A stretch of DNA of 64,000 bases from contig NZ_NFVA01000032.1 of assembly GCF_002264395.1 (NCBI RefSeq), forward strand, positions 1 to 64,000, written 5' to 3'. A program made the translations under genes and the position numbers. The number at the start of each line of letters is the position of its first letter. The stretch's first letter is position 1. The notes under the pieces were generated by a model. The model worked only from the letters and a program-made list of their open reading frames with translations, searched no databases and was not told the origin of the DNA. The stretch comes from Paenibacillus sp. VTT E-133291. Lineage in GTDB: Bacteria > Bacillota > Bacilli > Paenibacillales > Paenibacillaceae. Below are positions 53,579 through 61,358 of the stretch, piece by piece.

Positions 53579-54325
53579 ATGGTCATTTTAAAAAGCAAGC
53601 ATGAAATTGAGGCTATCCGCAAGGCATGCCAAGTGGTGGCTGAATGTCATCGTACCATCGCCCCGCTTATCAAACCGGGTATTACCACAAACGATATTGA
53701 GCGCATATTCGAGGACATTATGTTGAAGCACGGCGCAAAGCCATACCAGAAAGGCTATAGGGGCTATCAATATGCAACCTGTGCCTCCGCCAACGATGTA
53801 ATCGCGCATGGCTTCCCTAGCAATAAGCCACTTGAGGAAGGCGATATCGTGACGATCGACACGGTCGCTGAGCTCGATGGCTGGCTCGGCGATTCGGCCT
53901 GGAGTTATGCGGTCGGGCAGATCTCGCCGACGGCCGAGAAGCTGATGCGTGTCACGAAGGAATGTCTTGACCTGGGCATCGGGCAGGCTCAGCCCGGCAA
54001 TCGACTCGGCGATGTGACGAGCGCGATTCAGCGGCATGCGGAATCACACGGTTTCGGCGTCGTGCGCGACCTTCTCGCTCATGGCATCGGCCGCGACCTG
54101 CACGAGGAGCCGACTTATATGCATGTCGGCAAGCCTGGAAAAGGCCCCCGTATCAAGGAAGGTATGGTGTTCACGATTGAGCCCATGATCACCGAAGGTA
54201 CCTACTTCATGACCATCGATCCGGACGGCTGGACCGCACGGACGATGGACAACAAGCTCGCCGCCCAATACGAGCATACGATCGCCATCACGGCTGAAGG
54301 TCCACAAATTTTGACCGCGCAATAG
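53579..54325 (+). CDS. map: Methionine aminopeptidase type I (additional copy likely)
   Basis: A 248-residue enzyme that removes the initiator Met from nascent proteins. The five metal ligands are present: Asp in TIDTVAELDG, Asp in GWLGDSAW, His in LLAHGIGRDLHEEP, Glu in FTIEPMI and Glu in AQYEHTIAIT. The length matches the YflG-type paralogue of Bacillus. The housekeeping copy normally sits in the ribosomal protein region, so this one is probably an extra copy. GC-rich codons and pairing with TetR suggest horizontal gain. Its weak ribosome site is inside the end of the TetR gene. Confidence 0.93.
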   Translation: MVILKSKHEIEAIRKACQVVAECHRTIAPLIKPGITTNDIERIFEDIMLKHGAKPYQKGYRGYQYATCASANDVIAHGFPSNKPLEEGDIVTIDTVAELDGWLGDSAWSYAVGQISPTAEKLMRVTKECLDLGIGQAQPGNRLGDVTSAIQRHAESHGFGVVRDLLAHGIGRDLHEEPTYMHVGKPGKGPRIKEGMVFTIEPMITEGTYFMTIDPDGWTARTMDNKLAAQYEHTIAITAEGPQILTAQ

Positions 54326-54333
54326 AAAAATTA

Positions 54334-54369
54334 GAGGTCGACCAACGAAATGGTCGACTTCTTTTTTTT
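54334..54369 (+). terminator. Intrinsic terminator of TetR-map
   Basis: An 11-bp stem GAGGTCGACCA/TGGTCGACTTC (54334-54344 with 54351-54361) with eight T behind. It closes the TetR-map unit. Confidence 0.92.
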
Positions 54370-54661
54370 GTATTCGGCATAGCAGCTTTCTTTATTCGTA
54401 CAGGCGATCATGTAAACGATATCCCGTTTCCATCTTCAAGCTGAAGCGGGTTCTGGGACAGCGTGTCCATAGATCTGATGAGACTGCCAGTCTAGAACTT
54501 TATTATCTTTTGACATCTCGTAGATTTTAATGTCGATTTGAGGCAAGCGGTTATTCAGGTGATTCCTTTAGTGAGCATTGACGTATTCCCGGCAAAGACG
54601 CAATAATGGTGGCAATGAGATACATATCGAACAAACGAAAGTGGATAGAGGGAGTGTAAAT
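54370..54661 (+). other. Upstream region of the cobalamin cluster
   Basis: About 290 bases with several short hairpins (for example AGACT-GCC-AGTCT near 54490) and scattered -35-like motifs but no convincing promoter. A cobalamin riboswitch was looked for and its conserved core was not found. No gene recognised. Confidence 0.5.
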
Positions 54662-55750
54662 ATGCTTGAAAAATACGGCCACGGCGGTGATTTGCTAACA
54701 GCTGCGGAACTTTATGAGGAGGCTGGTGGCATATTTCTTGATTTCAGTGCAAACATCAATCCTCTCGGCCCTCCGCCAGCCGTCTTAGAGCTACTCAGAA
54801 CAGCGTTGTCTACGGTGGTTGCCTACCCTGACCCTGGACATCGACGCTTCAAAAGTCTGCTAGCAGAGGACCTTGGTATACATAGTAGTTGGTTGACAGT
54901 AGGCAACGGAGCCGCAGAATCTATGGCATTGTTGCTGCTTGCGATTTCTCCGCAAAAGGTAGGTATCGTAGAACCTTGTTTCTCTGAGTACCGGCAGCTA
55001 TCTGTGCAATTCGGCGCAGAAGTATTATCTGTTCAAGGGACAAGGGAACAGCACTTCCGAGCTGGAGTGAACGAGATTGCCGGGCTGCTGGAGAAGGTTG
55101 AGCTGCTGTTCCTTGGACAGCCGAACAACCCTAATGGCGTTCAGTATACTGTGGATGAGCTGCGCTGGTTAGCGCAGAAGGCTGAAAGCTACGGGACGTA
55201 TTTGGCTGTAGATGAAGCTTTTATTGATTTTATTCCAGAAGCAGAACGAAATACGCTTTTGCCGGATCTGGATCAGTTTCCGCATACGATTTTGGTGCGG
55301 TCGATGACGAAATTTTATGCAATTCCCGGATTGCGTCTCGGGTTTGCCATTTCGCATCCGGAGCTGGCAAAGGCGATGACCGGAAAGCAGGTTACCTGGA
55401 GCGTGAATGGTTTGGCGCTGCTGGCGGGCGAAGCCTGCCTGGAGTGTGGACACGAATATGGACGTCGCACACGCGAACTGATCGCCACGGAACGGGACCT
55501 GCTGCGGCAAGGCCTTATGCAGCTAGGCTGCGATGTGCCGCCAGGCGAAGCCAACTTTCTGCTCTGTGGCCTGCCTTCGCCGTGGAGTGCGGCTGAGATG
55601 CAGACCCGTCTTGGGCGTGTCGGTATACTGGTGCGCAGCTGTGCTATGTACCCCGGTCTAGGAGACGAGCATATCCGAGTAGCCGTTAAGGGACATGAGG
55701 ATAATGTCCGGCTGCTCAAACAGATGAAGGAAATGCTGGCGGATAAGTGA
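54662..55750 (+). CDS. cobD: Threonine-phosphate decarboxylase (CobD type)
   Basis: A 362-residue PLP enzyme of the histidinol-phosphate aminotransferase fold. The N-terminal YGHGGDLLTAAE with LDFSANINPLGPP is the CobD-specific opening, and the PLP Lys is in SMTKFYAIPGLRLGF near residue 222. It makes (R)-1-amino-2-propanol phosphate, the linker of the cobalamin nucleotide loop. Codons turn GC-rich in its last third. GAGGGAG decides the ATG at 54662. It is followed by a 580-base repeat-bearing gap before cbiZ. Confidence 0.88.
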   Translation: MLEKYGHGGDLLTAAELYEEAGGIFLDFSANINPLGPPPAVLELLRTALSTVVAYPDPGHRRFKSLLAEDLGIHSSWLTVGNGAAESMALLLLAISPQKVGIVEPCFSEYRQLSVQFGAEVLSVQGTREQHFRAGVNEIAGLLEKVELLFLGQPNNPNGVQYTVDELRWLAQKAESYGTYLAVDEAFIDFIPEAERNTLLPDLDQFPHTILVRSMTKFYAIPGLRLGFAISHPELAKAMTGKQVTWSVNGLALLAGEACLECGHEYGRRTRELIATERDLLRQGLMQLGCDVPPGEANFLLCGLPSPWSAAEMQTRLGRVGILVRSCAMYPGLGDEHIRVAVKGHEDNVRLLKQMKEMLADK

Positions 55751-55844
55751 CCTATGTAGCTTAGAGGGCTGCGTTAAGTGACTGTTGTAGCGTAAGTGAC
55801 TCGGGTGGCATAGAGAAGGCTGAAATTCTATTGCCTAAGTGACT
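55744..55844 (+). repeat. Four direct copies of TAAGTGAC(T)
   Basis: TAAGTGAC occurs at 55744, 55775, 55793 and 55836, three of them followed by T. The first copy includes the stop codon of cobD (gAT-AAG-TGA). Spacings are 31, 18 and 43 bases. Confidence 0.6.
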
Positions 55845-55953
55845 CAAGCGCGCAGAAGTTGGGATTTGATACCAGATGTCAGGGTTCAGCTCGCATCATT
55901 AGGTTGTGACAAAGTTTGGTGAGGTAGCTTCTGATGGACATCCTCCAAAGTGC

Positions 55954-56142
55954 ATTCGTTGTATATCGTACAACAGAATTCGTTTTGCTGGCGCAGGAAT
56001 TCGATTCTATAGCACTTTGTACAATAGAAATTTGGAGAATGATGTGAATTAGATTTTTTCGTGACATTCTATTGCAAGAAATACAGCAGAATGGCTTTTG
56101 CTAGTGTTTCTAGCTGAATCTGTTGTATAAAGTGCAATAGAT
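55954..56142. repeat. Four copies of a 26-28 base quasi-palindrome
   Basis: Copies at 55954-55979, 56004-56031, 56066-56092 and 56116-56142 share the form ATTC-TRTTG...CAAYAG-AAT in either orientation (for example the fourth, GAATCTGTTGTATAAAGTGC). Each is itself nearly palindromic. Spacers between copies are 24, 34 and 23 bases. The rest of 55845-56333 holds no gene that I can support. Confidence 0.65.
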
Positions 56143-56333
56143 GGGTGAGGGACGGATTTTTAGGTGGATATTAGAGGTATGTGTTGTAGTGGATTTTAGA
56201 GCAGATAGTCATTTGCTGAGATAGAAGATTAGGCGGCTTTTGGGTGAGGTTTCTGGGAAAGAGAAGAAGCGACAGCCAAGCTTGTTGGATGAATGGATGA
56301 AAGTAATGAGCTGTGGAAGGAGCAGATCGAGAT

Positions 56334-57071
56334 ATGGTGCAAATAAAGATTCCATTTGACCTCGCAGGAGGTGTTAAAGAGTACCATTCGGCCATATGGC
56401 CGGGGCTTGTTTTGCAGTGGAAGGGAAACCATCTGCTGCTTGAGCTGCCTGCTGAAGCAGATGGATTATCGAGTGCGTTCTATGGTGGAGGAATGAATCG
56501 GTTAGAGCGGGCCGTTAATTTATATGTTGACCGTAATTATGAATGTAGTGATCCTGTTCAAGATATGGAGAATAAGCTCCGCGAGTGGGGTTATTCATTA
56601 TCTGGCTGTGCCGGTCTGATGACGGCTGTACCGTTAGAGCATGCAGCGGTAGCTGAGGAAGACACAGGCTCAGCGGGTATTTTTGTCTGCGTTACTGCTG
56701 CCGCAGGAAATGCTGCGCGCGCGGGTGTGGAACGCAATGTGCTGGCTGTTTATCGACCAGGTACGATTAACATCATGTTAGGTATTGATGGCCGCCTGAC
56801 ACCGGCGGCCATGGTCAATGCTGTGCAGACAGCTGTCGAAGCGAAAGCTGCTGCTCTGGCCGATCTCGGGATTACTGATCCCGAGAATGGGCTGATCGCA
56901 ACCGGAACAACAACGGATGCCATCGTGCTCGCTGTGAGCCAAAGCGGGCGATACAGCGCAGAGCATGTCTATGCCGGAACCGCTACCGACCTTGGGGGCG
57001 CAATCGGACGCCTTGTATATAGCGCAGTGAAGGGCAGCTTGCTGTCGGTGCAGGCAAGGAAGGACAGCTAA
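56334..57071 (+). CDS. cbiZ: Adenosylcobinamide amidohydrolase CbiZ
   Basis: A 245-residue enzyme that hydrolyses adenosylcobinamide to adenosylcobyric acid, which is then re-used for cobalamin. The family blocks are GTINIMLGIDGRLTPAAMVNA and TGTTTDAIVLA, together with VTAAAGNAARAG. It feeds CbiB, whose gene is next. The ATG at 56334 is preferred over a GTG 21 bases upstream that lies within AAGGAG. This is a salvage step and does not need the full corrin pathway. Confidence 0.9.
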   Translation: MVQIKIPFDLAGGVKEYHSAIWPGLVLQWKGNHLLLELPAEADGLSSAFYGGGMNRLERAVNLYVDRNYECSDPVQDMENKLREWGYSLSGCAGLMTAVPLEHAAVAEEDTGSAGIFVCVTAAAGNAARAGVERNVLAVYRPGTINIMLGIDGRLTPAAMVNAVQTAVEAKAAALADLGITDPENGLIATGTTTDAIVLAVSQSGRYSAEHVYAGTATDLGGAIGRLVYSAVKGSLLSVQARKDS

Positions 57072-57120
57072 TGAGAATCGGTAGCTGGAATTGCTGGAGA
57101 ATGTACAGAGGTGATCGCCT

Positions 57121-58080
57121 GTGACAATCGCTTTAGTGCTGCTTGCGGCTTATGTAATTGATCGTCTCGTAGGTGATCCGCGTAGCTTGCCCCATCCCGT
57201 AATTGGTATGGGCAAAGCAATCACGGCTCTGGAGCGGGTGATCCGCCTTCTATGGTCCAGACCGCAAAGCCTGCGGAGAGCGGGAGTATTACTTCCGCTG
57301 TGTGTGGCGGGCGGTGCTTGGGCACTGACAGCCATCCTATTATGGCTCCTGTCGATCATCTCACCTTGGCTTGTCTGGATAGCCGAGGCTTGGTTGATTT
57401 CGACGACGATTGCCTCCAAGGGACTGAAGGATGCAGGGATGGCGGTGTACGTGGAACTCCGTAAAGGCGATATTCCTGCTGCCCGCAAGGCGCTGGGAAT
57501 GATCGTGGGGCGTGATACGACTTCGCTAGATTCCCCGGAAATTGTGCGCGGCACGGTAGAGACTGTAGCAGAGAACATCGTCGATGCGATTATTTCTCCA
57601 TTGTTCTATGCGCTCATCGGTGGCGCACCGCTTGCTATGGCTTATCGAGCAGTAAACACACTCGATTCCATGGTGGGATATAAGAATGATAAATACCGAG
57701 ATCTCGGCTGGGCATCTGCTCGGCTAGATGATGTCGCTAACTTTATTCCGGCGCGGATAACGGCATTGCTCTTGACTCTGTGTGCATGGCTTCTTCGTCT
57801 GGATTGGCGTAGATGTCTACAAATGGTGAAGCGGGATGCGCGTCTTCATCCAAGCCCTAACAGCGGTTATCCGGAATCCGCTGTTGCGGGCGCACTTGGT
57901 ATCCGTCTCGGAGGAGAGAATGTATATCACGGTGTCGCTTCATTCCGAGCTTATATGGGTGATCCGGTACGACCGATGGAGCCGGACGATATTATTCAGA
58001 CCTCGCGGATGATGATGCTCTGCTCTTCAATATTCGTTACTATCTGCGCAGCCCTAGCTTGGATATGGATTGGAGGCTGA
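57121..58080 (+). CDS. cbiB: Adenosylcobinamide-phosphate synthase
   Basis: A 319-residue membrane enzyme that joins adenosylcobyric acid to aminopropanol phosphate, the CobD product. Marks are DRLVGDPRSLPHPVIGMG, GRDTTSLDSPEIVRG, TVAENIVDAIISPLFYALIGG, MVGYKNDKYRDLGWASAR and NSGYPESAVAGALG. Several helices lie between. The start is GTG at 57121 behind AGAGGTGATCG. Its stop overlaps the start of the phosphatase gene. Confidence 0.95.
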   Translation: MTIALVLLAAYVIDRLVGDPRSLPHPVIGMGKAITALERVIRLLWSRPQSLRRAGVLLPLCVAGGAWALTAILLWLLSIISPWLVWIAEAWLISTTIASKGLKDAGMAVYVELRKGDIPAARKALGMIVGRDTTSLDSPEIVRGTVETVAENIVDAIISPLFYALIGGAPLAMAYRAVNTLDSMVGYKNDKYRDLGWASARLDDVANFIPARITALLLTLCAWLLRLDWRRCLQMVKRDARLHPSPNSGYPESAVAGALGIRLGGENVYHGVASFRAYMGDPVRPMEPDDIIQTSRMMMLCSSIFVTICAALAWIWIGG

Positions 58081-58769
58081 TGCTAGACATGGCGTTTCCT
58101 TGTATAGAGCTAGAATTAGTACTTATTCGCCACGGGCATACTCAGTGGAATGCTGAGCATCGTTACTTAGGACATACGGATCTCCCATTGCTTACTGATG
58201 CAGTAGAGCAGCTATCTCAGCTTAAGCAGCAGCTTGATGGGCTGACTGAACGGGGGTCTGAGGTATCAAATGGTTTCTGGCGAGTGTTTTGCAGCGATTT
58301 GCTTAGATGTCGAGAGACCTTAGCTTACATTTCCCCTTCGCTAGAGAAGGTAACTGTCTACGATCAGCGTCTGCGTGAAATGAATTTTGGGTCCTTTGAA
58401 GGCTGTACTTATGAGGAGTTGAAGGATAACTCACTCTATAGAAGCTGGATTGATAATCCTTCAACGGTTACACCACCAGATGGAGAGACATGGGCGCAGT
58501 TTGACGAACGGTTGCGTAGCTTCCTGTCAGATCTGGGACGAGCGGCTAAGGATACATTTGTGCAGGCTGCAATTACGGAGAGCAAGGATGAGATAATAAC
58601 AAACAGGGTATTGGTAGTGACGCATGGTGGTGTAATCCGGAATATCCTTGCACAGGTAGTTCCAGAGGTCACATTCTACAGCGCAGTTGCACCTACTCCG
58701 GGAACAGCAATGGTACTCAAATTATTTTGGCAGAACGGGCAATGGTCGGCAGATATTTCGGGAAATTGA
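58080..58769 (+). CDS. cobC: Histidine phosphatase, CobC-type (alpha-ribazole phosphatase)
   Basis: A 229-residue phosphoglycerate-mutase-type phosphatase. The catalytic RHG motif (LVLIRHGHTQWN, near residue 17) and the second His in VVTHGGVIRN are present, together with DLPLL and EMNFGSFEG. In a cobalamin cluster this fits CobC, which removes the phosphate from alpha-ribazole phosphate or the lower-ligand product. The start overlaps the cbiB stop (TGATG). It ends at a palindromic terminator facing cat. Confidence 0.88.
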   Translation: MLDMAFPCIELELVLIRHGHTQWNAEHRYLGHTDLPLLTDAVEQLSQLKQQLDGLTERGSEVSNGFWRVFCSDLLRCRETLAYISPSLEKVTVYDQRLREMNFGSFEGCTYEELKDNSLYRSWIDNPSTVTPPDGETWAQFDERLRSFLSDLGRAAKDTFVQAAITESKDEIITNRVLVVTHGGVIRNILAQVVPEVTFYSAVAPTPGTAMVLKLFWQNGQWSADISGN

Positions 58770-58786
58770 TGAGTAAATCAAATGAA

Positions 58787-58832
58787 AAAAGGGTTCTATA
58801 TATTAGGCATGCCTAATATATAGAACCCTTTT
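58787..58832. terminator. Bidirectional terminator, perfect 46-base palindrome
   Basis: A perfect palindrome centred on GGCATGCC (58806-58813) with A4 on the left and T4 on the right, between converging cobC and cat. It is suited to both strands. Confidence 0.9.
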
Positions 58833-58838
58833 GTTTAT

Positions 58839-59531
58839 CTATTGTTCTCCGTCTGCGGAGTATTGTGGCTTATTACTTGGGGGCAACCATTCCTTACACG
58901 TGTCTGCTCGTGATTGCAGTTTATTATACAGCAAACTGGCGTGGTAGCCGTCGCAAACGGCATGATGGAATTGTCCTGATATTGGCAATAGTATTTTTTC
59001 GTCATGTTGAGTATATTTCCCCATAGTAAATATGGGTAGTAAATAGTTTCCCTCGTTATACACGTTCAGGTTAAAGGATGTGAAGCTGACCCACGGAATG
59101 CTAGAAATAGGGAAGGTGTTAGGTGGTTCGTTTGCTTTAGCGAATAATTGTTTAACATTTCCGTACATTTTCATATCATCCAGATAACGGCTGTAGAAAA
59201 CATTAAATTCTTCACCGTATAAAGTCCAAATGCTTGAAAAAGTTTTATCATCATCATGGAAAATTGTAAAACTAGGCGACAAGCTATCCCAATAACCTAA
59301 TCTGCCTTCGGAATCAAAACATGTGCGATATTCACTGTGGCGGTTTACAACCGTAGTTATCATGTGGATTATTGCTGGGTACAGTTTAATTTCCATATTT
59401 TTAAGCTCTGACAGTAGAAGGGTAATGTCAATATTTACGGTCATGCTATAGGTGCATTTGACATTGTTTAAATAGTGTTCGAAATAGGGTTTTCTATTCC
59501 AGTTATCAATGACAATCGGGTTAAAAATCAT
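58839..59531 (-). CDS. cat: Chloramphenicol acetyltransferase (type A)
   Basis: A 230-residue CatA-type enzyme that acetylates chloramphenicol with acetyl-CoA and so confers resistance. The trimer-fold signature is present: NWNRKPYFEHYLNN at the N terminus, PWVSFTSFNLN and the active-site QFHHAVCDGYH with the catalytic His near residue 200. The C-terminal tail SNKPQYSADGEQ is unusual but harmless. AGGAGG lies nine bases before the ATG at 59531 and is part of a hairpin with a leader peptide upstream. The gene is inserted, on the opposite strand, inside the cobalamin cluster. Confidence 0.94.
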   Translation of the reverse strand: MIFNPIVIDNWNRKPYFEHYLNNVKCTYSMTVNIDITLLLSELKNMEIKLYPAIIHMITTVVNRHSEYRTCFDSEGRLGYWDSLSPSFTIFHDDDKTFSSIWTLYGEEFNVFYSRYLDDMKMYGNVKQLFAKANEPPNTFPISSIPWVSFTSFNLNVYNEGNYLLPIFTMGKYTQHDEKILLPISGQFHHAVCDGYHASLLYNKLQSRADTCKEWLPPSNKPQYSADGEQ

Positions 59532-59540
59532 TTATAATGA

Positions 59541-59576
59541 CCTCCTAAAAATTATTTCATTTTTAATTTTAGGAGG
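59541..59576 (-). promoter_or_regulatory. Hairpin that hides the cat ribosome site
   Basis: On the minus strand, CCTCCTAAAA (inside the end of the leader peptide gene) can pair with TTTTTAGGAGG, the Shine-Dalgarno of cat, across a loop of about ten bases. This is the secondary structure known from inducible cat genes. Confidence 0.85.
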
Positions 59577-59598
59577 TTTGCTGGACTGATTTCACCAT
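59569..59598 (-). CDS. Leader peptide of cat (MVKSVQQTS)
   Basis: A nine-codon ORF read on the minus strand: ATG at 59598, stop TAA at 59569-59571. A ribosome site AGGGATGAGG lies before it. It opens MVKS, like cat leader peptides, and its last codons (CAA ACC TCC TAA) carry the CCTCCT that pairs with the cat Shine-Dalgarno. A ribosome stalled by chloramphenicol in the leader would free cat translation, as shown for cat-86. The peptide is too short for routine gene calling. Confidence 0.82.
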   Translation of the reverse strand: MVKSVQQTS

Positions 59599-59629
59599 AT
59601 CCTCATCCCTATCTCTCGAGAAATTATTT

Positions 59630-59710
59630 TGTAACGATGAGTTACCCTTACATTATATACATCTTAAACGATATTTTCGATGTTTAAATGTAAAAGGGAG
59701 AGGCTTTATT
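59630..59710. promoter_or_regulatory. Divergent promoter region with central dyad
   Basis: The minus strand has TATAAT (rc at 59653-59658 region) with a fair -35 for cat. The plus strand has TTGTAA near 59629 and TTATAT near 59653 for the small ORF. Between them the sequence 59659-59691 is a quasi-palindrome with TTAAAC...GTTTAA arms that could bind a regulator of both sides. Confidence 0.4.
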
Positions 59711-59806
59711 GTGCTGAGTGAAAAGCATGTTATCGTCGATTTCAGCTCTTGGCTGCGTCAAAGACGGATCGATTATAAGCAATTAATTGAAGAACATCGC
59801 TCATAG
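59711..59806 (+). CDS. 31-codon small protein with its own terminator
   Basis: GTG at 59711 follows AAAGGGAGAGG at a workable distance and the frame runs 31 codons to TAG at 59804-59806. The product MLSEKHVIVDFSSWLRQRRI...EEHRS is charged and probably helical, without a membrane segment. The terminator stem begins on the last base of the stop codon. It is divergent from cat and precedes the ddlR operon. It may be a free small protein or a leader peptide that sets readthrough into ddlR. Not recognised. Confidence 0.5.
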   Translation: MLSEKHVIVDFSSWLRQRRIDYKQLIEEHRS

Positions 59807-59849
59807 AACCACAGCCGGAGAAAAATCCCTTGGCTGTGGTTCTTTTTTT
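59806..59849 (+). terminator. Intrinsic terminator before ddlR
   Basis: GAACCACAGCC (59806-59816) and GGCTGTGGTTC (59832-59842) form a perfect 11-bp stem followed by seven T. It lies directly between the 31-codon ORF and the ddlR-like gene. Confidence 0.93.
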
Positions 59850-59866
59850 AAGCGAGTGATTGTGCC

Positions 59867-61345
59867 ATGATAGCTATGGAGGCGACCAAAGAGATGTTTA
59901 AGGATTTTAAGCTCATAGCCGGACGGCCGGTGTATATACAAATTAAAGACTATATGAAGCACTTAATCATAAAAGGCGGTCTGCAAGGGAATCAAAAGCT
60001 GCCCTCTACAAGAGAGCTCAGTACACTGCTCAAGGTTAGCCGTAACTCAGTAATCTCTGCTTATGCAGAGCTTGAGGATGATGGATTTGCGTATGCCGTG
60101 CAGGGTCAGGGAAGTTATGTGGCACCTACACCTCCTGGCAGTGAAACAATCTCTTCCTGGACGATGGACTGGAAGTCGCGTATCAATGATCATGCGCGGC
60201 TGGCGGAGGATCTGGATATCATGAAGCGCGGCATACGAGCGGAAAAGGGGACGATCTCCTTTACGAGCATCGCGCCTGATGAGAGTCTTTTTGATCTAGA
60301 TAATGTGAAACGCTCCTTTATGGATCGTATGTCGGTGGAAGGCAACGTCTTACTAAATTATGGATATGCCAAAGGGTATAAGCCTTTAATAGACTATTTG
60401 AAGCAGTACATGGAGCACAAAGGCGTTGAAATGAAGGGCAAGGACATATTGATTACCAACGGCTTTACAGAGGGATTCGATATTGTATTGTCTGCACTTA
60501 GCAAAAAGAATGGTTCGGTCATCTGTGAGAATCCGACGCATCATACGGCGATCAAAAATCTCAAGCTGAACGGCTTTGAGATCACCGGGATTCCTATGGA
60601 GCGTGATGGGATTGATCTGGTTGAGCTGGAGAAGGCATTGCTGGAGCAAGCTTTTGACTGTGCTTACTTTGTCCCTTCTTATCATAATCCGACCGGTATT
60701 GTAATGTCTCCTGAGAAAAGACAGCGGCTAATGAAGCTGATGAATCGGTACCAAATCCCCGTGATCGAGGATGGTTTTAACGAGGAATTACGCTATTCGG
60801 GCTCACATGTGGCTCCACTTATCGCAGCAGCAGGTAGCGGCAACAGCGTAATCTATCTAGGTAGCTTCTCAAAAGTACTTTTTCCGGGACTACGCGTAGG
60901 TTGGGTGCTGGCAGATCAGGAGCTGATCTATTCCCTTGAAAGCGTCAAGCGCGCACGTACCATTCATACCTCTACACTGGATCAATCCATTTTGTATCAA
61001 TACTTATTGGGTGGACATTTAGAGAAGTATTTGAAAAAAGCCAGAGCGGAATATAAACGGAAATATGAATTAACCCTGCAATGCTGTAAGGAGTTTATTC
61101 CTTATATGGCGTTATCAGGGGATGGCGGATTGCATCTTTTTGTAACGTTCGCGGAGGGGTTTAATACAAGGGCGCTGCTGGCGGCCTGTCATGAGCAAGG
61201 GGTTATTTTTACAGCAGGAGATATATTCTTCACAGACGGTAAAGGTCAAAATACGATACGGATCGGTTTCTCCAGAGTGACGGATGAGGATATCCGCAAG
61301 GGGATCGAGATTATTGGCACAACAGCACGACAACTAATGGGATAA
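59867..61345 (+). CDS. ddlR: MocR-type regulator, DdlR-like
   Basis: A 492-residue GntR/MocR-family regulator: an N-terminal winged helix (about residues 15-85; QKLPSTRELSTLLKVSRNSVISAYAELEDDGF) and a C-terminal aminotransferase-like domain. The PLP Lys is in LGSFSKVLFPGLRVGW near residue 334. MocR proteins sense PLP adducts of amino acids. DdlR of Brevibacillus, a regulator of this kind, controls the D-alanine ligase gene, and here ddl is next. An ATG at 59894 behind GGAGG is a possible alternative start. It shares one operon with ddl and an aminotransferase. Confidence 0.83.
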   Translation: MIAMEATKEMFKDFKLIAGRPVYIQIKDYMKHLIIKGGLQGNQKLPSTRELSTLLKVSRNSVISAYAELEDDGFAYAVQGQGSYVAPTPPGSETISSWTMDWKSRINDHARLAEDLDIMKRGIRAEKGTISFTSIAPDESLFDLDNVKRSFMDRMSVEGNVLLNYGYAKGYKPLIDYLKQYMEHKGVEMKGKDILITNGFTEGFDIVLSALSKKNGSVICENPTHHTAIKNLKLNGFEITGIPMERDGIDLVELEKALLEQAFDCAYFVPSYHNPTGIVMSPEKRQRLMKLMNRYQIPVIEDGFNEELRYSGSHVAPLIAAAGSGNSVIYLGSFSKVLFPGLRVGWVLADQELIYSLESVKRARTIHTSTLDQSILYQYLLGGHLEKYLKKARAEYKRKYELTLQCCKEFIPYMALSGDGGLHLFVTFAEGFNTRALLAACHEQGVIFTAGDIFFTDGKGQNTIRIGFSRVTDEDIRKGIEIIGTTARQLMG

Positions 61346-61358
61346 AGAGGTGCTTGAG

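Noticed and set aside
54370-54661. Possible cobalamin riboswitch before cobD
   Set aside because: The conserved core of the B12 element (B12 box and the GGGAA-type core) could not be found on either strand.
55879-56067. Short open frames in the repeat-bearing gap after cobD
   Set aside because: They run across the quasi-palindromic repeats and have no ribosome sites or recognisable sequence.
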